This document shows positions 26,296-34,627 of a stretch of 49,109 nucleotides of DNA, piece by piece. How positions within the stretch are numbered: position 1 is the first letter of the stretch; each line of letters opens with the position of its first letter. Source of the stretch: Acidimicrobiaceae bacterium. GTDB taxonomy: Bacteria; Actinomycetota; Acidimicrobiia; Acidimicrobiales; RAAP-2. The notes under the pieces are model-generated. The model had not been told where the DNA came from, did not search any database, and was given only the letters and a program-made list of their open reading frames with translations. Made by a program: the position numbers and the translations under genes. The stretch covers positions 1 through 49,109 of the forward strand of contig PKYA01000020.1 of the NCBI GenBank assembly GCA_003133545.1, given 5' to 3'.

Positions 26296-27851
26296 GCGAG
26301 ACGCTGCCCACCGCGAGGTCGAAGCGTCAGGCGCTCGGCCCCTACGGCCGGGTGGGCAAGGTCGTCGATGAACTGGACGACCGGCTCGGCATCGCCAAGG
26401 GCGGGCGGGTCTTCCTGGACAAGATCTTCCCCGATCACTGGTCGTTCATGTTGGGCGAGATCGCGCTGTACTCGTTCGTCGTCCTGATAGCCACGGGGGT
26501 CTTCCTGGCCCTCTACTTCGTGCCGTCGACCAACCAGATCATCTATCACGGCAGCTACAAGCCGCTGCGGGGCCAGCCGGTGTCCGAGGCCTACGCTTCG
26601 ACGGTCAACATCTCCTTCGGCGTAAGGGGCGGTCTCCTGATCCGCCAGATGCACCACTGGTCGGCCGACATCTTCGTCGGCTCCATCGTCGTGCACATGG
26701 CCCGCATCTTCTTCACTGGTGCATTCCGCAAGCCGCGCGAGCTCAACTGGACCATCGGCACGACCATGCTGATCCTGGCCGTCCTGGAGGGGTTCATCGG
26801 CTACTCGCTGCCCGACGACCTGATCTCGGGAACCGGACTGCGCATCGGCTACTCCATTGCCGAGTCGATCCCCTTCGTCGGTAGCTACCTGGTCTCATTC
26901 CTGTGGGGGGGAACCTTCCCGGGCAATGTCATCATCGGGCGCTTCTACCTCATCCACGTTTTCATTATCCCCCTGGTCATTTTCGGGCTCCTCGGAGCCC
27001 ACCTCACGTTGCTGGTGACCCAGAAGCACACCCAGTTCAAGGGTGAAGGCCGCACCGAGAAGAACGTGGTGGGGTCGCCGATGTTCCCCACCTTCATGGC
27101 CAAGACGACGGGATTCATGTTCATGGTGGCAGGCATGACGGCGCTGCTCGGGGCATTCGCCCAGATCAACCCGATCTGGCAGTTCGGGTCGTATGACCCC
27201 TCCAAGATCTCCTACGCCGTCCAACCGGACTGGTACATGGGTTGGCTGGACGGGGCGCTGCGCATCATGCCGTCGTGGGAGTTCGCCGGGTGGGGTCACA
27301 CCGTGCCGCTCGAGGTGTTCCTCCCCGCGGTCATCTTCCCCGGACTCATCTTCAACATCTGCTTCGCCTGGCCTGCCCTCGAGCGGCGATGGACGGGCGA
27401 CAACGAGCTGCACAACCTCTTGGACCGTCCCCGGGACCGGCCCAAGCGCACGGCGGCGGGCGCCGCCATGCTCGCCCTTCTTTTCACGCTCTTCGCGGCC
27501 AGCTCGACGGATGTGCTGGCCAACTACTTCCACATCTCCCTCAACGTCGTGCTCTGGGCCTTCCGCGTGCTCACCATCGTCGTGCCGATCATCGCCGGCT
27601 TCGTGACCTACGGGATCTGCCTGGAGATGCAGGGCGTGCAGGGCATCGGCAAGCGCAAGCGGGCTGTCATCGTGCATCGCTCCGCCCAGGGCGAGTACTC
27701 GACAGTGACCGCCGCGCCCCGGCCCGGCGACGGACATGAGGAGCTGGAGCCCGAGCCGGTGCCGGTGCGGATCGATATCGCCTCCCTCGCCGGAACTGAG
27801 GAGGGCAACGGTCAGAGCTCGCCCACGGGGGCACGCCAGGTCACCCGCTGA
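26292..27851 (+). CDS. qcrB: Cytochrome b subunit of the bc1 complex (QcrB)
   Basis: Core membrane subunit of complex III with two b haems and both quinone sites, 519 residues. Haem ligands are in QMHHWSADIFVGSIVVHMAR and in the later FYLIHVFIIPLVIFGLLGAH. The family block GTTMLILAVLEGFIGYSLPDD follows the first helix pair. The Qo-site motif is QPDWYMGWLDGALR, i.e. PDW in place of the PEW of mitochondria, as is usual in actinobacteria. The C-terminal third adds extra helices and a hydrophilic cytoplasmic tail of over 70 residues. The GTG at 26292 overlaps the qcrA stop. It is the last gene of ctaE-qcrCAB and converges on the MFS gene 61 bases away. Confidence 0.95.
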   Translation: MSETLPTARSKRQALGPYGRVGKVVDELDDRLGIAKGGRVFLDKIFPDHWSFMLGEIALYSFVVLIATGVFLALYFVPSTNQIIYHGSYKPLRGQPVSEAYASTVNISFGVRGGLLIRQMHHWSADIFVGSIVVHMARIFFTGAFRKPRELNWTIGTTMLILAVLEGFIGYSLPDDLISGTGLRIGYSIAESIPFVGSYLVSFLWGGTFPGNVIIGRFYLIHVFIIPLVIFGLLGAHLTLLVTQKHTQFKGEGRTEKNVVGSPMFPTFMAKTTGFMFMVAGMTALLGAFAQINPIWQFGSYDPSKISYAVQPDWYMGWLDGALRIMPSWEFAGWGHTVPLEVFLPAVIFPGLIFNICFAWPALERRWTGDNELHNLLDRPRDRPKRTAAGAAMLALLFTLFAASSTDVLANYFHISLNVVLWAFRVLTIVVPIIAGFVTYGICLEMQGVQGIGKRKRAVIVHRSAQGEYSTVTAAPRPGDGHEELEPEPVPVRIDIASLAGTEEGNGQSSPTGARQVTR

Positions 27852-27912
27852 TCGTCGGGTAACGAGCCGGTGATTTGGATCGTCGCGGCGTTGGTGCTCG
27901 AGAGTTCTGTGT

Positions 27913-29157
27913 TCAGCTTTCCGGTGCCGCCTTAGGCGCGGCGAGCTTCGGTCGCTCGTTTTCTTCTTCGACCCGTCTGTCTCCCGCTCGCGGCAGCCGG
28001 AGCACGTCGACGACGGCCAGCCCGAGGGTGAGCGCCCCGAAGGCGGCACCGAGCACACACACTCCCGACCAGCCCCGGGCCCCGTACACCACACCTGCGG
28101 TGACCGAGCCCACGGCGCCCCCGATGAAGTAACAGACCATGTAGGCGCTGTTGATCCGGCTCCGCGCATCGGGCCGCAGGGCGTAGATGATCGCCTGATT
28201 GGTGATCTGCATCCCCTGGGTCCCGATGTCGAGCACGATGATGCCAGCGATCAGGGCGCCCAGCTCCGAGTGCCCGAACGACAAGAGGCCGAACGACCCG
28301 ATCAGCAACGCTCCGGCCGCCAGGGTGGCACCGGTGGAGTGATCCGCGTCCGCCAACTTGCCCGCCAGGTTGGCGGCCAGAATCCCGCCCGCACCAACCA
28401 GGCCGAAGAGGCCGATCACGACGCTCGAGTAGTGGTAGGGGGCGCCAGAGAGCAAGAAGGCAACGGTGGTCCACAGCACGCTGAAGCAGGCGAACCCACA
28501 GGCACCGTGCCAGGCCCGCCTCCGCAGGACGGGCTCGTCGACCAGCATCCGCAGGGAGGTGCCCACAAGGCTCCAGTAGCTCTGATGGGGCCGGGAGTCC
28601 TCGCCCGGGAGGGCGCGCGACAAAACGACGGCGAAAGCGACCATCAGGCCGGCGGAAAGCCAGTAGATGGCCCGCCATCCGGCCAGTTGCGCCACCAGGC
28701 CCGAAACGGTGCGGGCGAGCAGGATGCCGAGGAGGAGCCCGGACATGATCCGTGCCACGACGCGCCCGCGCCGATCGGCCGGGGCGAGGTCGGCGGCGAA
28801 GGGGATCATGACCTGCCCGGCCACCGAGGCGGCGCCCACGGCGACCGACGCCAGCCCGAAGACCCAAATGTCCGGGGCAAGGGCACAGCCCACCAGGGCC
28901 ACCGCGGCCACCAAGAAGATGCGCACGACCAGGACGCGCCGGACGTAGAGGTCACCGAGGGGGACCACGAGCAACAGACCGGCGGCGTACCCGACCTGTG
29001 TGGCGGTGACGATCAATGAGGCCAGGGCGGAACCGCTGTGGAAATCGCGGGCCACCAGGTGGAGAACGGGCTGGGCGTAGTAGAGGTTGGCCACCACGGC
29101 GCCCGTGGCCACTGCGATGAGCGTGACCAGTGATCGGGGTAGGGAGGCGGCGGTCAC
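27913..29157 (-). CDS. MFS transporter
   Basis: A 414-residue major facilitator with about 12 hydrophobic helices. The opening TLIAVATGAVVANLYYAQPV and the loop motif VPLGDLYVRRVLVVR (a version of the G-x-L-a-D-r-x-G motif A) place it in the superfamily; the N-terminal YYAQP resembles drug/metabolite exporters of the YnfM/AraJ-like group. The substrate cannot be predicted. The start is GTG at 29157. It lies between two respiratory gene blocks, just downstream of ctaF with a 64-base gap that contains a hairpin, so it may be transcribed separately or by read-through. The C-terminal tail is short and charged. Confidence 0.82.
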   Translation of the reverse strand: MTAASLPRSLVTLIAVATGAVVANLYYAQPVLHLVARDFHSGSALASLIVTATQVGYAAGLLLVVPLGDLYVRRVLVVRIFLVAAVALVGCALAPDIWVFGLASVAVGAASVAGQVMIPFAADLAPADRRGRVVARIMSGLLLGILLARTVSGLVAQLAGWRAIYWLSAGLMVAFAVVLSRALPGEDSRPHQSYWSLVGTSLRMLVDEPVLRRRAWHGACGFACFSVLWTTVAFLLSGAPYHYSSVVIGLFGLVGAGGILAANLAGKLADADHSTGATLAAGALLIGSFGLLSFGHSELGALIAGIIVLDIGTQGMQITNQAIIYALRPDARSRINSAYMVCYFIGGAVGSVTAGVVYGARGWSGVCVLGAAFGALTLGLAVVDVLRLPRAGDRRVEEENERPKLAAPKAAPES

Positions 29158-29180
29158 CGCCTCAGGCTAATTGTGCGCGT

Positions 29181-29206
29181 GGCCCGGGGGCTCGGCCTCC
29201 GGGGCC
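29181..29206 (-). terminator. Candidate hairpin after ctaF
   Basis: On the minus strand ggccccggagg and ccccgggcc can pair around a ccgag loop with one bulged base (about nine pairs). The hairpin begins 15 bases after the ctaF stop and precedes the MFS start. There is no U-tract after it, so it may attenuate rather than end transcription. Confidence 0.35.
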
Positions 29207-29221
29207 GGTCAGACGTGACGC

Positions 29222-29614
29222 TCAGACGTGGCCGCCGCGCCGGCTCTCGGCCGTGACGCCGATGGCCGCGGAGAGGATGAGCGATATCCCCGGGAGGATG
29301 AGCCAGATCCCGAAGACGAGCGAGAGCAGGGTCAAGAAGGCGCCCATGCCCAGGACGAAGGGCCAGATGGAGGAACCCGGGAACGAGTTGATGTCGCCGG
29401 CTCCCTCCGCAATGGAGGCGTCAGTCCGGTCCTCGACCCGATGGCCCATGCGGCGGTGCCAGAACATGTAATAGCTCCCCGGCAGGAAGCCGAGTGCCGA
29501 CGTGCCCACCAGCATGGCCGTGCCGGCATCCTCGTAGCTCCAGAACCAGTAGACGATCCCGACGATCCCGAAGAAGACCCCCAGGAACAGGAGGATGATC
29601 GCTTCGACTCTCAT
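29222..29614 (-). CDS. ctaF: Cytochrome c oxidase subunit IV, actinobacterial type (CtaF)
   Basis: Small accessory subunit of aa3 oxidase, 130 residues. Two hydrophobic helices occur near the N-terminus ([20 protein letters not shown] and a [20 protein letters not shown] segment) and two near the C-terminus ([30 protein letters not shown]). The central hydrophilic loop is acidic. The pattern and size match the actinobacterial CtaF family found with CtaC and CtaD. The ATG start at 29614 overlaps the ctaD stop (ATGA), and the gene is last in the ctaC-ctaD-ctaF block. Confidence 0.9.
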   Translation of the reverse strand: MRVEAIILLFLGVFFGIVGIVYWFWSYEDAGTAMLVGTSALGFLPGSYYMFWHRRMGHRVEDRTDASIAEGAGDINSFPGSSIWPFVLGMGAFLTLLSLVFGIWLILPGISLILSAAIGVTAESRRGGHV

Positions 29615-31452
29615 GCAACTGGCTCCTTCTGCCTGGCTCTGTGGGCGGCCTCAGCGGCGAGCCCATGGGGAACGGCTACCGAGTCAGGGTGGTTGTAGTC
29701 CCACGTCGGGCGCTCGGAGCGTATCGGCGGCAAGTGGGTGTAGTTGTGGTGCGGGGGCGGGGACGTGGTGAACCACTCGAGCGTGTGGGCGTCCCACGGG
29801 TTGTCCCCCGCCGGTACCGGTTTGCGCCACGCCGCCCACAGGTTCCACAGCATGATCCCGAACGAGAAGGCGATGATGAATGCACCGATGGTGGACACCA
29901 CGTTGTAGCTCTGCCACCCCAGGTTGGAAGGGTAGCTGGCCACTCGGCGCGGCATGCCCTTGAGGCCGACGACGTACTGGGGCATGAACGTGACCCAGAA
30001 GCCCACGAACAACAGCCAGAAGTGCCACTTCCCGAGCGTGTCGTTCAGCAGTCGGCCGAACATCTTGGGGTACCAGTAGTAGAACCCGGCGAATCCGGCG
30101 AACACGGCAGTGCCGACCAGCACCTGGTGGAAGTGGGCTACGACGAAGTAGGTGTCGTGGGTGGCGAAGTCGATGGGCGGGGAGGCCAGCATGATCCCGG
30201 TCACGCCGCCCATCAGGAACGCCAAGAGGAATCCGATGCTGAACAGCATGGGCGTCGTGAAGATCAGCTGGCCGTGCCACATGGTGCCGATCCAGTTGAA
30301 GAACTTGATCCCGGTCGGGACGGCGATGAGGAGGCTTAAGAAGGAGAAGAAGGGCAACAGGACGGCACCGGTGGTGAACATGTGGTGGGCCCACACGCCG
30401 GTGGAGAGGGCGGCGATGGCCATGGTGGCGAAGACCATCCCCTTATAGCCGAACACGGGCTTGCGGGAGAAGACCGGCAGCACCTCGGTCACGATGCCGA
30501 AGAACGGCAGGGCGAGGATGTAGACCTCGGGATGGCCGAAGAACCAGAAGAGGTTCTGCCAGAGCAGGGGTGAGCCGCACGTTTGGGTGACCGCGCCGGT
30601 GACGAGATGGCAGCCGCCGACCGTGAAGATGTGCGTGCCGAAGTGCCGGTCGCAGAACAGCATGATCAAGCCACTGGTGAGCACAGGGAAGGCGATGAGG
30701 ATCAAGATGCCGGTGACCAGCATGTTCCAGGTGAAGATGGGCATCCGGAACATGGTCATGCCGGGGGCGCGCAGGTAGAAGATGGTGGCCACCAGGTTCA
30801 CGCCGGTGAAGATGGCGGAGAAGCCGGTGAGGACCAGCGCCATGATCCAGACGTCGCCGCCGATGCCGGGGGAGCTGGTGGCGCTCGAGAGCGGGGCGTA
30901 GGCCACCCAGCCGAAGCTGGCCGCGCCACCGGCGACCCCGAAGCCCATCATCATGGTGATGGAGCCGGTCAGGTAGAGCCAGTAGCTCAGGGCGTTGAGC
31001 CGCGGGAAGGCCATGTCCGGTGCGCCGATCTGCAGCGGCACCACGTAGTTGGCTAGGCCACCGAAGGCGAAGGGCCCGGCGAAGAGGTAGAGCATGAGGC
31101 TGCCGTGCATGGTGAACAGCTCGTTGTACTGCCCGAAGGTCAAGAGGGACGAGTGGGGGGAACTCAGCTGCAGCCGGATGAAGAGCGCCATGATCCCGGC
31201 GAAATAGAACATGACGATTGAGGTGATCATGTAGCTCATGCCGATCACCTTGTGGTCGGTGGACGTCAGCCACTTGAGGATCCCGGTCGGGCCGTGTTCG
31301 TCGTGGCCATGGCCGGCGTGCCCGTCCTGGGGGCCATGGCCGGCGGCGTCCGGCGATCGGTGCAGGTCGGGCAGCTCGTCGAGTCCGGTCCCCGGTGCCG
31401 GTGGGGCGAGGACGTCAGTGACATCAGTGACGTCAGTCACCGTAGAGGTCAC
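29611..31452 (-). CDS. ctaD: Cytochrome c oxidase subunit I (CtaD)
   Basis: Catalytic subunit of aa3 oxidase, 613 residues, 12 core helices. Haem a ligands are His116 (FTMHGSLM) and His442; the haem a3 ligand is His440 (AHFHQVLVG). The CuB ligands are His307 with cross-linking Tyr311 (GHPEVY) and His356/His357 (WAHHMF). The K-channel block [14 protein letters not shown] is present. Odd points: an N-terminal extension with a D-V-T repeat and a His-rich [10 protein letters not shown] segment, and an insertion of about 12 residues before [14 protein letters not shown] that contains Cys281 and Cys292. The GTG start at 31452 lies inside the end of ctaC (20-base overlap). The C-terminal tail is long and Pro/His-rich. 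Confidence 0.96.
   Translation of the reverse strand: MTSTVTDVTDVTDVLAPPAPGTGLDELPDLHRSPDAAGHGPQDGHAGHGHDEHGPTGILKWLTSTDHKVIGMSYMITSIVMFYFAGIMALFIRLQLSSPHSSLLTFGQYNELFTMHGSLMLYLFAGPFAFGGLANYVVPLQIGAPDMAFPRLNALSYWLYLTGSITMMMGFGVAGGAASFGWVAYAPLSSATSSPGIGGDVWIMALVLTGFSAIFTGVNLVATIFYLRAPGMTMFRMPIFTWNMLVTGILILIAFPVLTSGLIMLFCDRHFGTHIFTVGGCHLVTGAVTQTCGSPLLWQNLFWFFGHPEVYILALPFFGIVTEVLPVFSRKPVFGYKGMVFATMAIAALSTGVWAHHMFTTGAVLLPFFSFLSLLIAVPTGIKFFNWIGTMWHGQLIFTTPMLFSIGFLLAFLMGGVTGIMLASPPIDFATHDTYFVVAHFHQVLVGTAVFAGFAGFYYWYPKMFGRLLNDTLGKWHFWLLFVGFWVTFMPQYVVGLKGMPRRVASYPSNLGWQSYNVVSTIGAFIIAFSFGIMLWNLWAAWRKPVPAGDNPWDAHTLEWFTTSPPPHHNYTHLPPIRSERPTWDYNHPDSVAVPHGLAAEAAHRARQKEPVA
31411..31437. repeat. Three 9-bp repeats at the ctaC-ctaD overlap
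   Basis: gacgtcagt, gacatcagt and gacgtcagt lie in tandem. They encode the D-V-T-D-V-T repeat near the CtaD N-terminus, and bases 31433-31437 also lie in the last codons and stop of ctaC. Each GACGTC core is self-complementary, so the block could also act as a protein-binding site. Confidence 0.75.
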
Positions 31453-32377
31453 CTCCCTGATTGTTGCTGGACGAATTGGTGCTCGAGCCGGTGCTGACCC
31501 CGCTGGGCAGCTTCGGCACCGACGAGGGGTGGGACTTGACCAGGGCCTGCTGTGCGTGAAGCCAGGTGGCGAACTTGGACTGCGTCACGGCTTTCACATT
31601 GAAGAACATCAGCGAGTGGTAGAGCCCGCACAGCTGCGTGCACTGGCCACGGAAATCCCCAGTGTGCAGGGCGTTGAAGTCGAAGCTCGTCGTGTAGCCG
31701 GGACTGGCGTAGCGGCTGAAGTTGAACTGGGGGACGTAGAAGCCGTGCAGGACGTCGAGCGAGTTGAGGTTGATCTGCACTTCGGTGCCGGTCGGGATCA
31801 CCATGGTGGGGTTCTGCGTCGTCTGGCCGATCACCTTGACGCAGTCATTCTGGTTCGCGGTGGGGGACCCGGGGTTCGCACAGCCCGAACCCGGACCACC
31901 GGGGTACTCGAACTCCCAGCCCCACTGGAAGGCGTGGACAGTAATGGTGGCGCCCGGGTCGGGCGGCGTGGCGTCCACGTTGTTCTCGGCCAGCACCGTG
32001 AAGACGAACAGCCCGACGACGATGAGGATGGGGACCACGGTGTAGGTGATCTCCATCAGCGTGTGGTACTGGGTCTGCTTGGGCATCTCTTCGGACTTCC
32101 GGCGATAGCGGAAGACCGCCCAGAGGATGAGGAGGAGGACGAAGCCGCCCACCACGAGCCCCGCAATGAAGAAGAGCTGCCACAGATGGTTCTCTGTCTT
32201 ACCCTGGGTGGTGGCGCCGGGATACTCGCCGAAGTTAGGGACCTTGCAGCCCGCGAGGAGGAGCGCGGTACCCACCACGGCGGCCGCCGCGAGCAGGCGC
32301 GAGCGCCGTCGTGCCGGAGGAATTCGGGGGGTGAGTTCGGGTGTGTTCGGCGCAGGGCTGGTCAATGACGAGTCCAC
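31433..32377 (-). CDS. ctaC: Cytochrome c oxidase subunit II lipoprotein (CtaC)
   Basis: CuA-bearing subunit II, 314 residues. The N-terminus has a basic RRRSR region, a hydrophobic core ([17 protein letters not shown]) and a lipobox LLAGC, so it should be a lipid-anchored protein. Two transmembrane helices follow ([36 protein letters not shown]). The outer domain has WGWEFEYP, the first CuA ligand in [10 protein letters not shown], and the cluster [18 protein letters not shown] with Cys, Cys, His and Met ligands. The GTG at 32377 is the first good start, giving about 28 residues before the signal core; TTG at 32365 is an alternative. The stop lies 20 bases inside ctaD. The Ser/Asn/Gly-rich C-terminus is probably disordered. 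Confidence 0.95.
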   Translation of the reverse strand: MDSSLTSPAPNTPELTPRIPPARRRSRLLAAAAVVGTALLLAGCKVPNFGEYPGATTQGKTENHLWQLFFIAGLVVGGFVLLLILWAVFRYRRKSEEMPKQTQYHTLMEITYTVVPILIVVGLFVFTVLAENNVDATPPDPGATITVHAFQWGWEFEYPGGPGSGCANPGSPTANQNDCVKVIGQTTQNPTMVIPTGTEVQINLNSLDVLHGFYVPQFNFSRYASPGYTTSFDFNALHTGDFRGQCTQLCGLYHSLMFFNVKAVTQSKFATWLHAQQALVKSHPSSVPKLPSGVSTGSSTNSSSNNQGGDLYGD

Positions 32378-32454
32378 GGCGGTGACACTATCGAACCCGG
32401 CTGAAAAAGACGAAGTAGCAGCACAGCGAGTCGCGCCGGGGTCGAAATCACCCC

Positions 32455-33777
32455 TCAATGGACGTGGGGCGGGGAAGCCGGCTCGCCTTCCGACGCGTCG
32501 ACCGACTCGTTGGCAGCCCAAGTGAAGACGCCGCGGGCCATGGTCGAGGTGGCCCGGGAAGCCCGGGCCGCAAACACCTGTTGCCGAGCCCGCTGCACCC
32601 CCCCGTCGACGGGGTCGGCCAGCCACGCGCTCTCGGCCAGGTGACCGGCGAGACGCAGCGCAGCGTCCGCCGCGCCGCCGTCGGTGGCGTCGTTGGCGGC
32701 CGCAAGCAGCTCCAGGGCACGGTCGGCCAGCGCACCGGGGCCTCCGGCCAGCCCGGCGAGCTCGGTCGCCAGGGCCCGCTCGCTGGCGGGCTTGAGGGTG
32801 GCCGGGTTGCCGTCCCACCACCCTCCGTACTGGCGCCAGACCGTGTGCACGATGAACTCCGGCTCGTCGTACACCGGCCGCAGGTACGGACGTTCCTCCA
32901 GCTCAGCGGGGGGGCGAACGGTATGGATGGCATCGTCGAGCCGGCCTCCGGCGTTCATGATCGCCAGGGTCTGATCCACCAGTGAATCGAGCAGATCGGC
33001 CGTGTCGGTCAGCGCCTGGCGTACCCGCTCGGCGCCGATCACCGGCAGTCCGTGTCCGGGAAGGAGGAAGGCGGCGTCGAGGGTGAGCATGCGACGGAGC
33101 GCCTGGGCCCACTCGCGGGGGTAGCGCTGCACCTTCTGCGGATTGCCCGCGTTCGGTGACGCCCAGATGAAGAGGTCGCCGCAGCAGAGCACCCGGCTGT
33201 CGGCCTGCCAGGTGACCGTGTGGTCGTCGGTTTCCCCCTTCTCGTGGCGGAGGGCGAACTCGACACCGCCGACCGAGAGGTCCAGCGCGTCGTGATACGT
33301 GCGGTCGGGGTAGCGGTACTTGGTGGGCCAGTTGAGATCCGTGAATCCGAACTGCCGGCGGTTGATGATCGTGTTGTAGCCGGCCGTGAAGATGTAGCGG
33401 TCGAACCGTGCGGGAAGGGCGTGGTGGGCGATCACCTCTGGGGGCTCCCAGCCCCGGTCCTTGGACTCCTGCTCCCAGACGGGCACGCCGAAGACGTGGT
33501 CGATGTGGCCGTGCGAGTACACCGCCGTGTCCAGCCGGGCATCGCTCCAGCGGCGAATGTCGCCGTGGACCACCGAAGCCAACGGCAGGCTGCCGGTGTC
33601 GACCAGCACGAGGCCGTCTTCAGTGGCGAAGGCGGAGACGTTGGCGAACGACGGAGAGAAGCCGACGCCGTCGGTTATCTCGACGAATCCACCGATGTGG
33701 TCGACCGGGTGCATCGTGGCCGTCGACACTTCGCCGCGCCAGAGGCGGTCGGCGGCGCTCAGGACGTCAAGCGGCAC
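32455..33777 (-). CDS. Metallo-beta-lactamase-fold hydrolase, alkylsulfatase-like
   Basis: A 440-residue metal-dependent hydrolase. The zinc motif is SHGHIDH (His89, His91, Asp93, His94), with further ligand regions at KGETDDHTVTW and LLPGHGLPV. The block VWRQYGGWWDGNPATLKPA and the following helical part match the alkyl-sulfatase dimerisation domain. The C-terminal SCP2-like domain of full-length alkylsulfatases is missing. It may act on alkyl sulfates or another anionic ester; the substrate cannot be told. No signal peptide is evident, so it is probably cytoplasmic. The start is GTG at 33777. It lies between tatA (45-base gap) and ctaC (77-base gap) on the same strand. Confidence 0.82.
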   Translation of the reverse strand: MPLDVLSAADRLWRGEVSTATMHPVDHIGGFVEITDGVGFSPSFANVSAFATEDGLVLVDTGSLPLASVVHGDIRRWSDARLDTAVYSHGHIDHVFGVPVWEQESKDRGWEPPEVIAHHALPARFDRYIFTAGYNTIINRRQFGFTDLNWPTKYRYPDRTYHDALDLSVGGVEFALRHEKGETDDHTVTWQADSRVLCCGDLFIWASPNAGNPQKVQRYPREWAQALRRMLTLDAAFLLPGHGLPVIGAERVRQALTDTADLLDSLVDQTLAIMNAGGRLDDAIHTVRPPAELEERPYLRPVYDEPEFIVHTVWRQYGGWWDGNPATLKPASERALATELAGLAGGPGALADRALELLAAANDATDGGAADAALRLAGHLAESAWLADPVDGGVQRARQQVFAARASRATSTMARGVFTWAANESVDASEGEPASPPHVH

Positions 33778-33822
33778 GTGCCCCCCAGTTCTGCCGAGTG
33801 GGCCGGACCGCAGCCCGGGTGG

Positions 33823-34086
33823 TCAGCTCCTTGTGTTGGGGTCGTCCGCCACCGGCGCCGGCGCGGGAGCCGCGGCCTGGGTGTCAGCCGCAGCCGCGGT
33901 GCCGTTGCCCGCCACCAAGTTGGATCCCGGTGTGTTCTTCTTCCCTTCCTCCAAGCCCTTTTCGAACTCGTTCTTGGCCGAGCCGAGATTGCGCGCCAGC
34001 TTGGGAATGGCTGCCCCGCCGAAGAGGAGCACGACGACAACGATGAGGACTATGACGCCGTCGACCCCGAAAATGTCTGCCAGCAT
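33823..34086 (-). CDS. tatA: Sec-independent protein translocase subunit TatA
   Basis: An 87-residue TatA/E-type protein. A short N-terminus (MLADIFGVDGV) leads into one transmembrane helix (IVLIVVVVLLFGGAAIPKLA), followed by the amphipathic helix RNLGSAKNEFEKGLEEGKK and a disordered Ala/Pro tail. The F-G-x4-P-x-L-A-R-x-L-G pattern is the TatA hinge motif. TatA multimerises to pass folded proteins across the membrane with TatC, which is not in the window. ATG 34086 was chosen over an in-frame start eight codons upstream because AAGGAG lies 6 bases before it. Rieske subunits such as QcrA are common Tat clients, which fits the neighbourhood. Confidence 0.93.
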   Translation of the reverse strand: MLADIFGVDGVIVLIVVVVLLFGGAAIPKLARNLGSAKNEFEKGLEEGKKNTPGSNLVAGNGTAAAADTQAAAPAPAPVADDPNTRS

Positions 34087-34092
34087 GTGAAT

Positions 34093-34098
34093 CTCCTT
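34093..34098 (-). promoter_or_regulatory. Shine-Dalgarno of tatA
   Basis: AAGGAG on the minus strand lies 6 bases before ATG 34086 and decides the tatA start. Confidence 0.7.
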
Positions 34099-34114
34099 CG
34101 CCGAGCCCACGTGG

Positions 34115-34200
34115 CGGCGGACCCGTTTGCCAGGTTAGACCCATTCGCCAGGGTTACCCAGCGCGCGACCCACCGGGCGCCTGTTTTCCCGGGTCCGCCG
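34115..34200. repeat. 11-bp inverted repeat flanking the tatA upstream region
   Basis: CGGCGGACCCG (34115-34125) and its exact complement CGGGTCCGCCG (34190-34200) enclose a 64-base interval between the CopD-like gene and tatA. The arms extend imperfectly outward (GTG and CAC edges). Inside, two near-copies read gccaggttagaccca and gccagggttacccag. The arrangement could be a long-armed RNA structure or operator sites. Confidence 0.55.
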
Positions 34201-34201
34201 G

Positions 34202-34606
34202 TCACCCGGCCAGGAGTACCCCCATCACCAGGGCGGCGATGCTCGCCACACCGCCCAGGGAGCCCCATACGGCCAGCCCAACCCTCGAGGTGGACCGCGC
34301 GTGGAGCAGGAAGCCCAGCCCGGCAGCGGCCACGACGATCACCTTGGCGATCAGCACCGCCTTCCAGGCCCCACTCTGGGCCGACCAGTGGAACGTGGAG
34401 ACGTTCCAGAACCCGGTGACCACGAGGACGGCATAGGCGGGCCAGGCCATCCGGGCGAACGCCCGAGCCAGGGCCTTGGTTGCACCCGGCCCCAGGGTGC
34501 GGGACGGTCCGACCATGCCCATCATGACGATCTGGCCGCCCACCCACACGGTTGCCGCGAGCACATGGAGCGTCAGTCGGAGCGTGTCGAGGGCCGGAGC
34601 GAGCAT
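34202..34606 (-). CDS. CopD-like four-helix membrane protein
   Basis: A 134-residue membrane protein with four hydrophobic helices: LTLHVLAATVWVGGQIVMMG, AWPAYAVLVVTGFWNV, AVLIAKVIVVAAAGLGFLLH and VWGSLGGVASIAALVMGVLL. The LHVLAATVWVGG opening and the His residues at helix ends resemble the CopD/DUF2269-type family, related to copper import or haem-binding membrane proteins. A link to copper for the oxidase is attractive because the oxidase subunits lie nearby on the same strand, but it is inference. The ATG at 34606 lies 21 bases after the enoyl-CoA hydratase stop, so the two probably share a transcript. Confidence 0.65.
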   Translation of the reverse strand: MLAPALDTLRLTLHVLAATVWVGGQIVMMGMVGPSRTLGPGATKALARAFARMAWPAYAVLVVTGFWNVSTFHWSAQSGAWKAVLIAKVIVVAAAGLGFLLHARSTSRVGLAVWGSLGGVASIAALVMGVLLAG

Positions 34607-34627
34607 GGCGATGGCGCGGGGATTGGG

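Noticed and set aside
31411-31437. CRISPR-like repeat
   Set aside because: The units are 9 bp, contiguous, without spacers and encode protein repeats.
34087-34110. TatA start at 34110
   Set aside because: The nearer ATG 34086 has AAGGAG at the right spacing and gives the usual short TatA N-terminus.
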